Positions 44,123 through 53,026 of a stretch of 64,000 nt of DNA are shown here, in pieces. Location of the stretch: the NCBI RefSeq assembly GCF_015209745.1, contig NZ_CP063657.1, positions 1,178,001-1,242,000 on the forward strand, read 5' to 3'. A program made the translations under genes and the position numbers. The stretch comes from Lysobacter avium (GTDB taxonomy: Bacteria > Pseudomonadota > Gammaproteobacteria > Xanthomonadales > Xanthomonadaceae). How positions within the stretch are numbered: position 1 is the first letter of the stretch; each line of letters begins with the position of its first letter. A model generated the notes under the pieces. It was not told the origin of the DNA. It made no database searches and worked only from the letters and a program-made list of their open reading frames with translations.

Positions 44123-45286
44123 TTACAGACCGAGCGCCTTGGTCTTGGCCGCGTCGTAGTCGGCCTGGGTGATCAGGCCCAGGTCGAGCATCTCCTTGGC
44201 CTTGGTCAGTCTGGCGATGGGATCGTCGGCAGCGGCGGGTGCCGCCGGGGCAGCGGGCGTCACCGGCTGCTGCAGGCTGCCCATGCCGCCCATCATTCCC
44301 GACGCCATGCCCAGGCCCATGATCCCGGCTGCGCCGCTGTTTTCGCCGGCCGACTGCATGCCCGCGGCGACGCTGGCCTGCAGGTTGGAGTTGCCGCGCG
44401 AACCGGCCAGCGCATCGGCACGCTGCACGGTCTTGAGCAATTCCCGCGTGTTCTCGTCGTACTCGATGGAGACAATGGCGGTCTTGACGATTGCCAGGCC
44501 GCGATCGGACTTCCACTGGTAAGCGTCCTCGACCGCGGCCGACAGGCTCTGGGCGAACCCCAGCGAATCCTGCTGCAGCTTGGTGATGCGATTGCCCTTG
44601 GCCGGATCGTTGGTGTACAGGCTGAACGCGGGCGCGAGCGAGCCGACCACTTCATTGAAGAGCTGGCCGGCGGCGGCGTTGTCCATGTCGGTGAAATCGA
44701 ACACCTCGCCGGTCTGCAGGTATCGCGCCGGGACGAAATTCTTCACGAACAGGATCGGATCGACGATCTTCAGCGTGTAGGAACCGCGCGTCACCGCGCC
44801 GACCTGGGTGCCCAGGAAGCCGTCGTCCCAGTAGATTTCCGACTGTGTGCCGAAGCGGTTCTCGGGCAGTTCCTTCAGCGAGACGAAGAACGCGGCCTGC
44901 TGCGATCCGGGCTGGCCGCCAAACTTGAAGCGCTCCCAGCTTTGCTTGATCAGCGGGGAGACGATGCCATTGCCGGCGAAGATCGACTGCGAATCCAGGT
45001 GGTCCGAGCGCCACTCGTAACCGCCCGGCTCCGCGGCGAATCCGGTGATCGCGCCGTCCTGGAAAAGCAGCAGCCCGTAACCTTCCGGAACGATGATCTT
45101 CGAGCCGTTGGTGATGATGTTTTCCGAGCCGCGGGTGTTGGAGCCGCGACCTGCATTGGTGCCGCGCGGTACCGCGGCAAACAACGCCGCCGTCGCCGGC
45201 AGGCCGTCGGGAATCGTGTAGAAATCCTTCCACTGGTCCGCCAGCGCACTCCCCACCGCACCCACCACTGCCTGCACAAGACCCAT
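44123..45286 (-). CDS. SPFH-domain protein with C-terminal SHOCT motif (virion-core-like/YdjI family)
   Basis: 387 residues from ATG 45286 (GGAGAAT upstream). The N-terminal SPFH/band-7 domain begins after a short lead (SENIITNGSKIIVPEGYGLLLFQDG). A Gly/Met-rich stretch (about 320-345) and a C-terminal SHOCT helix pair (DDPIARLTKAKEMLDLGLITQADYDAAK) follow. There is no transmembrane segment, so it is probably a membrane-peripheral scaffold. It is first in the operon with the zinc-ribbon and small membrane proteins, and divergent from the acyltransferase gene. Confidence 0.88.
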   Translation of the reverse strand: MGLVQAVVGAVGSALADQWKDFYTIPDGLPATAALFAAVPRGTNAGRGSNTRGSENIITNGSKIIVPEGYGLLLFQDGAITGFAAEPGGYEWRSDHLDSQSIFAGNGIVSPLIKQSWERFKFGGQPGSQQAAFFVSLKELPENRFGTQSEIYWDDGFLGTQVGAVTRGSYTLKIVDPILFVKNFVPARYLQTGEVFDFTDMDNAAAGQLFNEVVGSLAPAFSLYTNDPAKGNRITKLQQDSLGFAQSLSAAVEDAYQWKSDRGLAIVKTAIVSIEYDENTRELLKTVQRADALAGSRGNSNLQASVAAGMQSAGENSGAAGIMGLGMASGMMGGMGSLQQPVTPAAPAAPAAADDPIARLTKAKEMLDLGLITQADYDAAKTKALGL

Positions 45287-45419
45287 GCCGATTCTCCGCG
45301 ATTCATGGGCGGGCACCGTGCCCGCCGTATCTGCCGAACTATACATTCCCCGTTGAAGAGCACGAGTCGGACACCGCGATTGCGGCCACAATACGGATCC
45401 CCCGGAAACCCGCATCCCC

Positions 45420-46334
45420 ATGGTCCAGGTACGCATCGCCCTGATTTTCCTGCTGCTCGCGCTCAGCACTGTTTTGCATGTCGTCCCGTTGCTGTTGGTG
45501 GCGGTGATCAAGGCACTGTTGCCGATCGACCGCCTGCGCAAAGCCAGCAACCCCTTGCTGACCGGCATCGCGGAAAGCTGGATCGGCATCAACAGCTGGA
45601 TCGTGTCGCGGTTCTTCCAGACGCGCTTCGAGGTCCAGCACGATGGGGTCCTGCTGCGGGACGGCCATTACCTGGTGCTGGCCAACCATCAGAGCTGGGT
45701 CGACATCATCGTTCTGCAGAAGGTGTTCAACCGGCGCATCCCGCTGCTGCGTTTTTTCCTCAAGCGCGAGTTGTTCTGGGTGCCGTTGCTGGGACTGGCG
45801 TGGTGGGCGCTGGATTTCCCGTTCATGGGTCGGCATACGCCCAAGCAGATCGCGCGCCGCCCCGAGCTGGCGGGGCGCGATATCGAGGCCACCCGCCGTG
45901 CCTGCGAGAAATTCCGCGAGATCCCGGTGTCGATCATGAACTTCGTGGAAGGCACCCGCTTCACTCCGGCCAAGCACGCCAAGCAGGGCTCGCCTTACCG
46001 GTATCTGCTCAAACCCAAGTCAGGCGGCGTGGCCTTTGTGCTGGACGCGATGGGGCAGGGACTGCACGCGATCCTCGACATCACCATCGCCTATCCCGCG
46101 GGTCGACCGTCGCTGATGGACCTGATGGCCGATCGGGTTCCGCTGATCCAGGTGCAGGTGCGCCAACGGGCGATACCCGAAGACCTGCTGGGCGGCGACT
46201 ACAAGAACGACCGCGACTTCCGTGTTCGTTTCCAGCGCTGGATCAATGGCTTGTGGCAGGAAAAGGATCAGGACCTTGCCACGCTGCTGGGTCCCAGGTC
46301 GAGCGCGGTTGAGGAGTCGGATGCCGGCGCCTGA
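45420..46334 (+). CDS. Lysophospholipid acyltransferase (PlsC-like, YihG type)
   Basis: 304 residues. An N-terminal membrane segment (IALIFLLLALSTVLHVVPLLLVAVI) is followed by the glycerolipid acyltransferase motif NHQSWVD (His90, Asp95), IPLLRFFLKRELFWVP (motif II), and FVEGTR (Glu177). It transfers an acyl chain to a lysophospholipid at the inner membrane. E. coli YihG is the closest remembered relative. It is a single gene in front of the PHB-depolymerase-like esterase. Confidence 0.92.
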   Translation: MVQVRIALIFLLLALSTVLHVVPLLLVAVIKALLPIDRLRKASNPLLTGIAESWIGINSWIVSRFFQTRFEVQHDGVLLRDGHYLVLANHQSWVDIIVLQKVFNRRIPLLRFFLKRELFWVPLLGLAWWALDFPFMGRHTPKQIARRPELAGRDIEATRRACEKFREIPVSIMNFVEGTRFTPAKHAKQGSPYRYLLKPKSGGVAFVLDAMGQGLHAILDITIAYPAGRPSLMDLMADRVPLIQVQVRQRAIPEDLLGGDYKNDRDFRVRFQRWINGLWQEKDQDLATLLGPRSSAVEESDAGA

Positions 46335-46420
46335 ATGGCGAAGCAGGCAGCGACTGCGCGTTCACAGGCACGCCGTATGCTGCACTGCAGCAGGCCGATT
46401 GCCTGATTCCGGAGTTTTCG

Positions 46421-47614
46421 TTGAAACCACTTCACACCATCCTCTCGCGTATCGCGCGCGCTACGCCGCGTTCGATCGCGCCCCGCGGTCGAACGGCCCA
46501 CAACGTCGATATAGCGGCGACCATTGACCAGGCGCTCACCACCGCTGGGCTGCTGCCGCCACGCGGGAACGAGGCGTCTATCCAACCTGGCGTGAGTGCA
46601 ACGCCAGCGACGCCACCGGCCTCCAAATACGCCACCCCGCTGACCGCACGCACGACCACGCCACCGCGCCCGCGTTCCAGGAAGGTCCCGGTAACAGGCA
46701 AGAGCGAGGAAAAAGTGCCGGCCGGAACCTCGGTCGAGCGGTCCTATACGAACGCCGCGGGCACGCGCGCTTACACGCTGTACATTCCGGCCCATCTTGA
46801 CCCTGCGGTGCCGGCCCCTGTGGTGATGATGCTGCACGGCTGCACGCAGGATGCCGAAGACTTCGCCACCGGGACGCGGATGAACGCGCTGGCAGACGAG
46901 CATGGGGTGCTGGTCGCGTATCCGGCGCAGACGCGGCGCGCGAACGGATCCAACTGCTGGAACTGGTTCCGCAGCCAGGACCAGGCGCGCGGCGCAGGCG
47001 AGCCTTCGATCCTTGCCGGGATCGTTGCCGATATCGCGGCGGACCATCGGATCGACAAAACCCGCGTCTACGTGGCCGGACTATCCGCAGGCGGCGCGAT
47101 GGCCGTGATCCTGGGACGGACGTATCCCGACGTTTTCGCCGGCTTGGGAGTGCACTCGGGGCTGCCGTTCGCTGCGGCCAAGGACATGGCTGGCGCCTTC
47201 GCGGCGATGCAGGGCAGGGCGGGCACAACGTCTGCCGCGGCGGAAACAAAGGCGGTTGCCTCCGGGCGCGCAGGCCGAACGGTGCCCGCGATCGTGTTCC
47301 ACGGCGACGCCGATCGCACGGTGAATTCAAGCAATGGCCGTGCCATCGTCGATGACATCCTCGAATCACCGCATGCACCAGCCCAGCTCACAGCGGACAG
47401 CACGGAATCACAGGCGGGCGGGCGTGCCTATACGCGGCAGACCTACGCTGACGATTCGGGTACCCCTATCGTGGACCTGTGGGAGCTGCACGGCGCCGGG
47501 CACGCCTGGAGCGGCGGAAACCCGGCTGGCAGTTTCGTCGATGCCGGCGGTCCGGATGCATCTGCCGAGATGCTGCGGTTCTTCCTTCAACACAGCAATC
47601 CCGCCGGCGCCTGA
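46421..47614 (+). CDS. PHB-depolymerase family esterase (extracellular-type)
   Basis: 397 residues with a TTG start and GGAG upstream. A Pro/Thr-rich N-terminal linker (about 50-105) precedes an alpha/beta hydrolase: oxyanion motif LHGCTQDAEDFA, nucleophile Ser222 in GLSAGGAM, acidic residue in HGDADRTV (Asp296/298), and His361 in GAGHAWSGG. There is no clear classical signal peptide (MKPLHTILSRIARATPRSIA). Substrates of the family include PHB oligomers and feruloyl or acetyl esters. Confidence 0.85.
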   Translation: MKPLHTILSRIARATPRSIAPRGRTAHNVDIAATIDQALTTAGLLPPRGNEASIQPGVSATPATPPASKYATPLTARTTTPPRPRSRKVPVTGKSEEKVPAGTSVERSYTNAAGTRAYTLYIPAHLDPAVPAPVVMMLHGCTQDAEDFATGTRMNALADEHGVLVAYPAQTRRANGSNCWNWFRSQDQARGAGEPSILAGIVADIAADHRIDKTRVYVAGLSAGGAMAVILGRTYPDVFAGLGVHSGLPFAAAKDMAGAFAAMQGRAGTTSAAAETKAVASGRAGRTVPAIVFHGDADRTVNSSNGRAIVDDILESPHAPAQLTADSTESQAGGRAYTRQTYADDSGTPIVDLWELHGAGHAWSGGNPAGSFVDAGGPDASAEMLRFFLQHSNPAGA

Positions 47615-47706
47615 TCGCGACCTCGCCTTGTGGCAAGCCAGTGGAAGCCACGCCGCGTTCACCATCGATGCGTACAAATAGCGTCATCTGACATCGGGAG
47701 CGCGCC

Positions 47707-48435
47707 ATGAAGCATCGAATCCGGGTTGTAGGCATGGCGCTGGCCTCCAGCATGCTCGTGCTGCTTGCAGGATGCGTCACCCCCGGCGGCTACGGCACGC
47801 AGGGCGGTTATGGCAATCAGGGTGGTTACGGTGGTGTACCCGGCGGCTATGACCAGCCATCAGCGGAATACCCGTCCCAGTACGGCTCGCAGGTGCAGGG
47901 CACGGTCGATGGGGTTGATCCCCGATACGGCCGTCTTTCCCTTGTCGTAGACGCCCCCCGGACGGGACGCCGGCAGCGAACCGACCTGCGCTACGACCAG
48001 AACACCCGCTTGTTCTATCAGGGCAGGCAGCACCCGGTCGACGGACTGGAGCGTGGCGATGTGGTGCGCGTTGACGTCACCCAATCGGGTCGCGAATTGT
48101 GGGCCCGATCCATCGAGGTGGTGCGCAATGTTCGTGACAGCGGCTATGGCGGCGGCTACGGCGACGATCCCTACGGCGGTGGCTACGGCAGCGACCTGCG
48201 CGGCTCGGTCAACTTTGTTGATACCCGTGCGCGTCTGATCCGCCTCGACGGTGCGGGCTACGGCAACAATCAGCAGGTCGCCTACGATGGACGCACCACG
48301 GTCGAGTACCAGGGGCGCAGCTATCGTCCAGAGAACCTGCAGCGCGGCGATCAGGTGCGTATCCAGGCGCGCCAGGTTGGCAACAACCAGTGGCTGGCGG
48401 AGCGGATCATCGTGGAGCGCTCGGTACGGCGTTGA
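47707..48435 (+). CDS. Gly/Tyr-rich outer-membrane lipoprotein with two DUF5666-like modules
   Basis: 242 residues. The lipobox LLAGC (Cys22) follows the hydrophobic signal. After it lie GGYG repeats (about 24-50), then two similar beta modules: SQVQGTVDGVDPRYGRLSLVVDAPR ... LERGDVVRVDVTQSGRELWARSIEVV and LRGSVNFVDTRARLIRLDG ... LQRGDQVRIQARQVGNNQWLAERIIVE, separated by another GGYG linker. Both modules look like internal duplicates of an OB/DUF5666-type fold. Envelope location, function unknown. Confidence 0.8.
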   Translation: MKHRIRVVGMALASSMLVLLAGCVTPGGYGTQGGYGNQGGYGGVPGGYDQPSAEYPSQYGSQVQGTVDGVDPRYGRLSLVVDAPRTGRRQRTDLRYDQNTRLFYQGRQHPVDGLERGDVVRVDVTQSGRELWARSIEVVRNVRDSGYGGGYGDDPYGGGYGSDLRGSVNFVDTRARLIRLDGAGYGNNQQVAYDGRTTVEYQGRSYRPENLQRGDQVRIQARQVGNNQWLAERIIVERSVRR

Positions 48436-48536
48436 TCGACTCCGATCGAACGTCTGGCCACCTCGTCTTGTCCGTCTTGATTCCAGGCTCACGGACGTTC
48501 TGAGAGATTGGCGTTCCCGCAACGCAAGAGCCACAT

Positions 48537-49052
48537 ATGAATATTATTGATTTCGTAAAGAACGCTGGCGAGAAGATCTTCAAGCCGGGTGAGGCGCGAC
48601 GCGAGTCCGCCATTGAGAAGCACCTCGCCAAGTACGGCATCAGCGGCATCGAGGTTGAGGTGGACGGCGACAAGGCCACTCTTACAGGCACCGCGGCCGA
48701 CACGGCCACGCGCGAAAAGGCGGTGCTCATTGCCGGCAATATCGATGGTATTGCCAATGTCGAAGATCGCATCCGTGTAACCAATCCGACCCCTGCGCCC
48801 GTGGCCGCCGCAAACCCCGCCTCGACGACCACCTCCACCGGCTCCGTACAGTCTTCCACGACGGCTTCTGGAGACGGGTGGCAATCGCGTACCTACACGG
48901 TGAAGTCGGGCGACTCGCTGTCGAAGATCGCAAAGGAGATGTATGGCGATGCCAGCAAGTACCCGCAGATTTTCGAGGCCAACAAGCCCATGCTGTCGGA
49001 TCCAGACAAGATCTATCCCGGCCAGGTGCTTCGCGTGCCGCCGGAGCGGTAA
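48537..49052 (+). CDS. kbp: BON-LysM domain protein (Kbp/YgaU-like)
   Basis: 171 residues: an N-terminal helix, a BON domain (about 25-82, KYGISGIEVEVDGDKATLTGTA ... ANVEDRIRV), an Ala/Thr/Ser linker and a C-terminal LysM domain (YTVKSGDSLSKIAKEMYGDASKYPQIFEANKPML ... YPGQVLRVP). E. coli YgaU/Kbp is a cytoplasmic K+-binding protein, and this one has the same order and no signal peptide. A strong terminator follows. Confidence 0.93.
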   Translation: MNIIDFVKNAGEKIFKPGEARRESAIEKHLAKYGISGIEVEVDGDKATLTGTAADTATREKAVLIAGNIDGIANVEDRIRVTNPTPAPVAAANPASTTTSTGSVQSSTTASGDGWQSRTYTVKSGDSLSKIAKEMYGDASKYPQIFEANKPMLSDPDKIYPGQVLRVPPER

Positions 49053-49077
49053 TCAATAATCCCGCACTGCTTCAAGG

Positions 49078-49105
49078 AAACAGCCGGGAAACCGGCTGTT
49101 TTTTT
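49078..49105 (+). terminator. Intrinsic terminator of the BON-LysM gene
   Basis: A 10-bp stem (AAACAGCCGG / CCGGCTGTTT) with GAAA loop followed by a run of T's. This is a strong Rho-independent signal on the + strand. Confidence 0.92.
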
Positions 49106-49212
49106 GCGTTCAAGCGCACCGCAACGGCCGATATTGACCCATGTCAGTACGGAGCGATCGCAACAGTGATCTGATGCGCGCCAGGATCCTTTCCCTCGAC
49201 GAGGTACACGCC

Positions 49213-50406
49213 ATGTCTCCCCCTGTTTCCGATCGCCGTTGCTGCCCCGCAACGATCAGCGCCGCCATCCGCGCGACCTTGCTGCTTGCGGCCACCGGGC
49301 TTGTCAGTTTTGGCGCTGTCGCCGCTCCCGCCGATGCAGATGGGTGGCAATTCAGCGGCGACTTCCGTGGCGGCTATTTCGCCAGCGAGCGAACCGCGCG
49401 TGATGGCAGCGAATCCGACGAGGACGCGTTCAACTCACGCATCCGCCTCGCCTTCGAGCGCAACCTCAGCGAGACGTGGAAGTTCCGTACCCGGGTCGCC
49501 GGGCGCTTCGGCACAGAGCAGGACGACATCGATGTCTACCTGCGGAGCTATGCGCCCACGCGCGGCGGTGCCGACTTGGGGGACATCACCCTGGACGAGG
49601 CCTATTTCGGCTATCAGGCGCCCGATGACGGGCTACGCTTCAAGGTGGGCCGGATGCAGACGGCGTTTGCGGTGCCGGGCGTCGCCTCCAAGGGTCTGGA
49701 CCGCAACGACAGTCCCAACATCGGGGTGAACTGGACCGACGGCGTGCACCTGGATATGCCGGTGGCAGGCGGCTGGCGCGGACACGTGATCGCCCAATAC
49801 CAGGATTCCAAGGGCAGCAGCAGCGTTACCGCTGCGCCGTTGGATTTCAGTGCCAGCGGCAGCCGCACGACGCTGTTCCTGGGCATGGAAAACAAACAGC
49901 GGGTGGGCGCGATCACCCAGCGGATGCTGTCGCTGACCTGGATGCCCGACAGTCTGGCCGACCTCGGCCTGGCGAACCCGTCGCGGCAGGACTACGTCAC
50001 CGTCGATGCGCGCGTTGCCGCCGAATGGCCGTTGGGGACTGCCGGGGCGAGGTTCGTCACCGGCGCCGAGGTCGGATATGCGCTGGAAACACCGGTCGAC
50101 GCGGTCAGCGGCACGGGGGGAACCGGGGACACCGGCGGACTGGCGTGGCAGGTGCAGGCCAGCGTCTATGACTTCGCGCCCGATCACAATATCGGCGTGG
50201 CCATCGGTCGCGCGGACGCGGGCTGGCTGATCTCGCCGGACTACCGCCCCAACGACAGTTCGCTGGAAGTGAGGTACCAGTGGCAGTTCCTGCCAAAGAC
50301 CTCGATGGAGGCGCGGGTCCGCGAGCGCCGTGAACTCGAGCACCCGGCCGGCACCCGCGCGCGGGTTGATCGCGATCTTTATGTGCGGGTGTCGCACAAG
50401 TTCTGA
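49213..50406 (+). CDS. Outer-membrane beta-barrel (porin-like) protein
   Basis: 397 residues from ATG 49213 (the frame is open further upstream, but the signal peptide starts here: hydrophobic core ATLLLAATGLVSFGAVAAPA). The mature protein alternates amphipathic beta strands and ends in the barrel C-terminal Phe (VRVSHKF). It contains GYFGYQAPDDGLRFKVGRM, typical of phosphate-selective or alginate-type porins. Substrate unknown. The nearest relatives are DUF-type porins of xanthomonads. Confidence 0.85.
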   Translation: MSPPVSDRRCCPATISAAIRATLLLAATGLVSFGAVAAPADADGWQFSGDFRGGYFASERTARDGSESDEDAFNSRIRLAFERNLSETWKFRTRVAGRFGTEQDDIDVYLRSYAPTRGGADLGDITLDEAYFGYQAPDDGLRFKVGRMQTAFAVPGVASKGLDRNDSPNIGVNWTDGVHLDMPVAGGWRGHVIAQYQDSKGSSSVTAAPLDFSASGSRTTLFLGMENKQRVGAITQRMLSLTWMPDSLADLGLANPSRQDYVTVDARVAAEWPLGTAGARFVTGAEVGYALETPVDAVSGTGGTGDTGGLAWQVQASVYDFAPDHNIGVAIGRADAGWLISPDYRPNDSSLEVRYQWQFLPKTSMEARVRERRELEHPAGTRARVDRDLYVRVSHKF

Positions 50407-50469
50407 CTGAATTGTCCGCCCCGGAAGCGTTTGCTACGCTCGCCTGCACTCTGATCGGCAGGCAGCAGC

Positions 50470-51513
50470 ATGCACAGGCGACAGTTTCTCGGACGCGCAG
50501 CCGGCGCTGCGCTCATCCTGCCGTTGCTGGGCGCGAGCGATGTGTTTGCTGCGCCCTCGTCCGGCAAGTTGCTGCCGGTTCCGCTGTCCACGGGCGACTG
50601 GGTCGGGCTGGTCAGTCCCTCATCGGCCCTCAACGACGGGTTCGACCTGCAACTGGCGCAGGAGGTCATGCAGGCGCTGGGGTTCAAGGTCAAGACCGGC
50701 GAACACTACGCACAGCGCCGGGGACATCTGGCGGGGACGGATGCCGGACGCGCCGGTGACATCAATGCGATGTTCTCCGATCCGGAGGTCAAGGCCGTCA
50801 TCGCGACGCGCGGCGGCTCGGGTGCCGCGCGCCTGCTTCCGCTGCTGGACTACGAGGCAATCGGCAGCAATCCCAAGGCGCTGCTCGGGTTCTCGGACAT
50901 CACGGCGCTCCACAACGCCATCCACGCGCAAACCGGGCTGGTGACCTTCCACGGGCCCAATGGCTCCGGCAGCTGGAACCGCTTCAACGTCGACCAGTTC
51001 GAGCGCGTGTTCTTCAAGCGCGAACTGATGCAATACCGCAACGTCCAGGACCCCGGCGACGAGCTGGTGCAGCGCCGCAATCGCACGATCACGATCACCG
51101 GTGGCAAGGCCCGCGGCGAGCTCGTCGGCGGCAACCTGTCGGTCCTGGTGGCCCTGGCGGGGTCCCCGTACCTGCCCGATTTCACCGACAGGATCCTCTT
51201 CATTGAGGATGTGTCCGAAGCCCCGTACCGCATCGATCGCATGCTCACCACGTTGAAGCTGATGGGTGTGCTGGACCGGATCGCCGGGGTAATCTTCGGG
51301 GAGTGCAGCGACTGCGAGCCGGGCAACGGCTACGGGTCGCTGACGTTGTCGCAGATCCTCGACGATCATCTCAAGCCGCTGAAGATCCCCGCCTACCAGG
51401 GCGCGATGATCGGGCACATCCGCCAGCAGTTCATCGTGCCGGTGGGTGGGTTGGTGGAGATGGACGCCGACGCCGGTACCTTCCGCATGCTGGAGCCGGT
51501 GTTCGCGTCCTGA
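50470..51513 (+). CDS. LD-carboxypeptidase (S66 family), Tat-exported
   Basis: 347 residues. The N-terminus MHRRQFLGRAAG is a twin-arginine signal. S66 fold: nucleophile Ser142 in LLGFSDITAL, Glu in LFIEDVSEAPYRIDRM and the final His in GHIRQQ. These peptidases cleave the L-D bond at the end of the murein tetrapeptide during recycling, but the exported, Tat-dependent form could act on cell-wall peptides in the periplasm. A self-standing gene. Confidence 0.9.
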   Translation: MHRRQFLGRAAGAALILPLLGASDVFAAPSSGKLLPVPLSTGDWVGLVSPSSALNDGFDLQLAQEVMQALGFKVKTGEHYAQRRGHLAGTDAGRAGDINAMFSDPEVKAVIATRGGSGAARLLPLLDYEAIGSNPKALLGFSDITALHNAIHAQTGLVTFHGPNGSGSWNRFNVDQFERVFFKRELMQYRNVQDPGDELVQRRNRTITITGGKARGELVGGNLSVLVALAGSPYLPDFTDRILFIEDVSEAPYRIDRMLTTLKLMGVLDRIAGVIFGECSDCEPGNGYGSLTLSQILDDHLKPLKIPAYQGAMIGHIRQQFIVPVGGLVEMDADAGTFRMLEPVFAS

Positions 51514-51550
51514 CAGCGTGGACCACCGCGGCATGCCTACACTGGGCCGC

Positions 51551-52070
51551 ATGATCAGGCCAAACATCCTGCGGAAACTCGACCTCGAGACTGCGTCCGC
51601 GCCGGGGCGTCCGCGACACATCGCCTCGGGCAGCGCGCTGGTCGCGATTGACCGCGCGCAGGGCCATCGACGCAATGGAGCACGACGTGAGCCGGGTTGA
51701 TCTGGGGATGGTCGAAGGCGTTGCGCTGTCGATCACCGACGGCGCGCTGCTTCCGGACGGGCGTCTTGTGGTCACGGCCGTGGCCGAGCAATCGCCCGAC
51801 AGCTATCAGGACGGCCCTTGCGTGGGCGCGGCTGTCGCCGTGATCGCGAGGGACGGGCGCGTGTGCGAGCTGCATCACCTCGAGCCGATCTACAAGGTCG
51901 AGGGCGTGCAGGCGTGGGTAGAGGAGGGGGGAGCGCGACTGTTGCTGGTGACCGATTCCGACGATGAGGACACCGCCAGTCTCCTGCTGGAGGCGCAGCT
52001 TCCCGCAGCGCTCCAGCGCCCTCAGGCTGCCGGCTTCGCCAGTGCGGTGAGCAACTGGCTCATACGGTAG
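51551..52070 (+). pseudogene. DUF6929-like gene with internal deletion and frameshift
   Basis: The N-terminal segment (MIRPNILRKLDLETASAPGR, SGSALVAI) starts at ATG 51551 and is out of frame with the following segment, which reads VSRVDLGMVEGVALSITDGA through TVAEQSPDSYQDG and LLLVTDSDDED, the C-terminal half of a DUF6929-type protein as I remember it. The middle of about 100 residues is missing and the join near 51645-51665 changes frame. The natural end is replaced by read-through into a response-regulator fragment on the other strand. I therefore call it a decayed gene. Confidence 0.6.
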
Positions 52071-52153
52071 GGCTTGGGCAGGAAGACGATGGGGTCGGAA
52101 AAGATCGGATAGATGATGCCAGACTCGATCACCTCACTTCCGGAGATGCCATG
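52022..52153 (-). pseudogene. C-terminal fragment of a response-regulator receiver domain
   Basis: On the minus strand the stop TGA at 52022-52024 ends a frame reading GSEVIESGIIYPIFSDPIVF then LPKPYRMSQLLTALAKPAA. The K-P-Y-R-M-S-Q-L-L-x-A-L pattern is the hallmark of the last strand and helix of receiver domains, often at the end of hybrid kinases. Upstream of about 52153 the sequence is the start of the CIA30-like gene on the other strand, so only about 43 codons remain. It is a remnant of a lost signalling gene. Confidence 0.55.
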
Positions 52154-52645
52154 CCCCTGAAGATCAATTTTGATGACGCCGGCGACGAACCGGGGTGGAC
52201 CGCGTTGAACGACGAGGTGATGGGCGGAATTTCAACCGGAAATGCCGTGGTTGCCGGTGGGCGGCTGCGATTCGCAGGGGCGCTGTCATTGGCGAACAAT
52301 GGCGGGTTTGCGTCGGTGCGCACCAAGGGGCGCGACTTCGACCTCAGCGGTGCCGGGGACGTGACGATGCGCGTTCGCGGGGACGGCCGCCGCTACCAGT
52401 TGCGCCTGGCAACCGACGCGCGTCACCGCGGCATCGCAGTGTCCTTTGGGGCGGAGTTTGCTACGCAGGCGGGGGAGTGGATCGAAGTGCGCTTGCCGCT
52501 CGGGTCGCTCAAGGCCACGGTGCGCGGTTCGCCGGTGACAGACGTCAAGTTGAACCCGTCCGGGGTACGGGAGATCGGCCTGCTGATTGCCGACAAGCGC
52601 GAAGGTCCGTTCCTGCTTGAGGTCGACTGGATCGCGGCGGGTTGA
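52151..52645 (+). CDS. CIA30-domain protein
   Basis: 164 residues, with GGAG before ATG 52151. A jelly-roll CIA30 domain (complex I intermediate-associated protein 30 family): the motif WTALNDEVMGGIS (about 16-28), GFASVRTKGRDFDLSG and LEVDWI at the end. Bacterial members are of unknown function, perhaps carbohydrate binding. No signal peptide. Confidence 0.85.
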   Translation: MPLKINFDDAGDEPGWTALNDEVMGGISTGNAVVAGGRLRFAGALSLANNGGFASVRTKGRDFDLSGAGDVTMRVRGDGRRYQLRLATDARHRGIAVSFGAEFATQAGEWIEVRLPLGSLKATVRGSPVTDVKLNPSGVREIGLLIADKREGPFLLEVDWIAAG

Positions 52646-52804
52646 CGGCGGGGCATTCCAGCGGTGGGTAATCCAGGTTCCAGGTTGTCGCTGCGGCCTG
52701 CCGCTGACCAGCGCTGCCGGGCACGTCGGATTTTCCCGGCAACCTTTTCATTACATCGACCGCTTTATGCTCAGCCATCCCGTCCACGCAACAAGGAGAG
52801 CGAC

Positions 52805-52972
52805 ATGCCACGTAGCATCGGTGAACGATATGCCTGCGAGAGCTGTGGAGCGCAACTGGTTTACGAGAAGCCCTGTACCTGTCCCGAGGGCAAGCCACAC
52901 GCGGAAATCTGCTGCGGCGTCCAGATGAAGCAGGTGGCGCAGAAGGCTCCCAGCGAAAGCACGCCGCGGTAG
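52805..52972 (+). CDS. Desulforedoxin-like small metal-binding protein
   Basis: 55 residues, with AAGGAGAG before ATG 52805. The pattern YACESCGAQL ... EICCGVQMKQV matches the CxxC ... CCxxxM iron centre of desulforedoxin and the desulfoferrodoxin N-terminus. The longer insert between the pairs holds two more cysteines (KPCTCPEG). A rubredoxin-type Fe(Cys)4 or Zn site is likely. This is a small redox or structural protein, unusual for an aerobe. Confidence 0.6.
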   Translation: MPRSIGERYACESCGAQLVYEKPCTCPEGKPHAEICCGVQMKQVAQKAPSESTPR

Positions 52973-53026
52973 ATTCCACGCGTCTGCAAGTCAGGCCGGG
53001 TTAGCACCCTTTGAAGCGGGGATTGG

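Noticed and set aside
42926..46312. 1128-codon plus-strand frame through the SPFH operon
   Set aside because: It lies opposite the SPFH and zinc-ribbon genes and out of frame with the acyltransferase. No domain is visible.
46421..46720. Extra domain in the N-terminal part of the PHB-depolymerase-like esterase
   Set aside because: A Pro/Thr-rich, low-complexity linker with no recognisable fold.
47785..47860. Direct repeats resembling a tandem or CRISPR-like array (GGCGGTTATGG units)
   Set aside because: These encode the GGYG repeats of the lipoprotein. There are no spacers of constant length.
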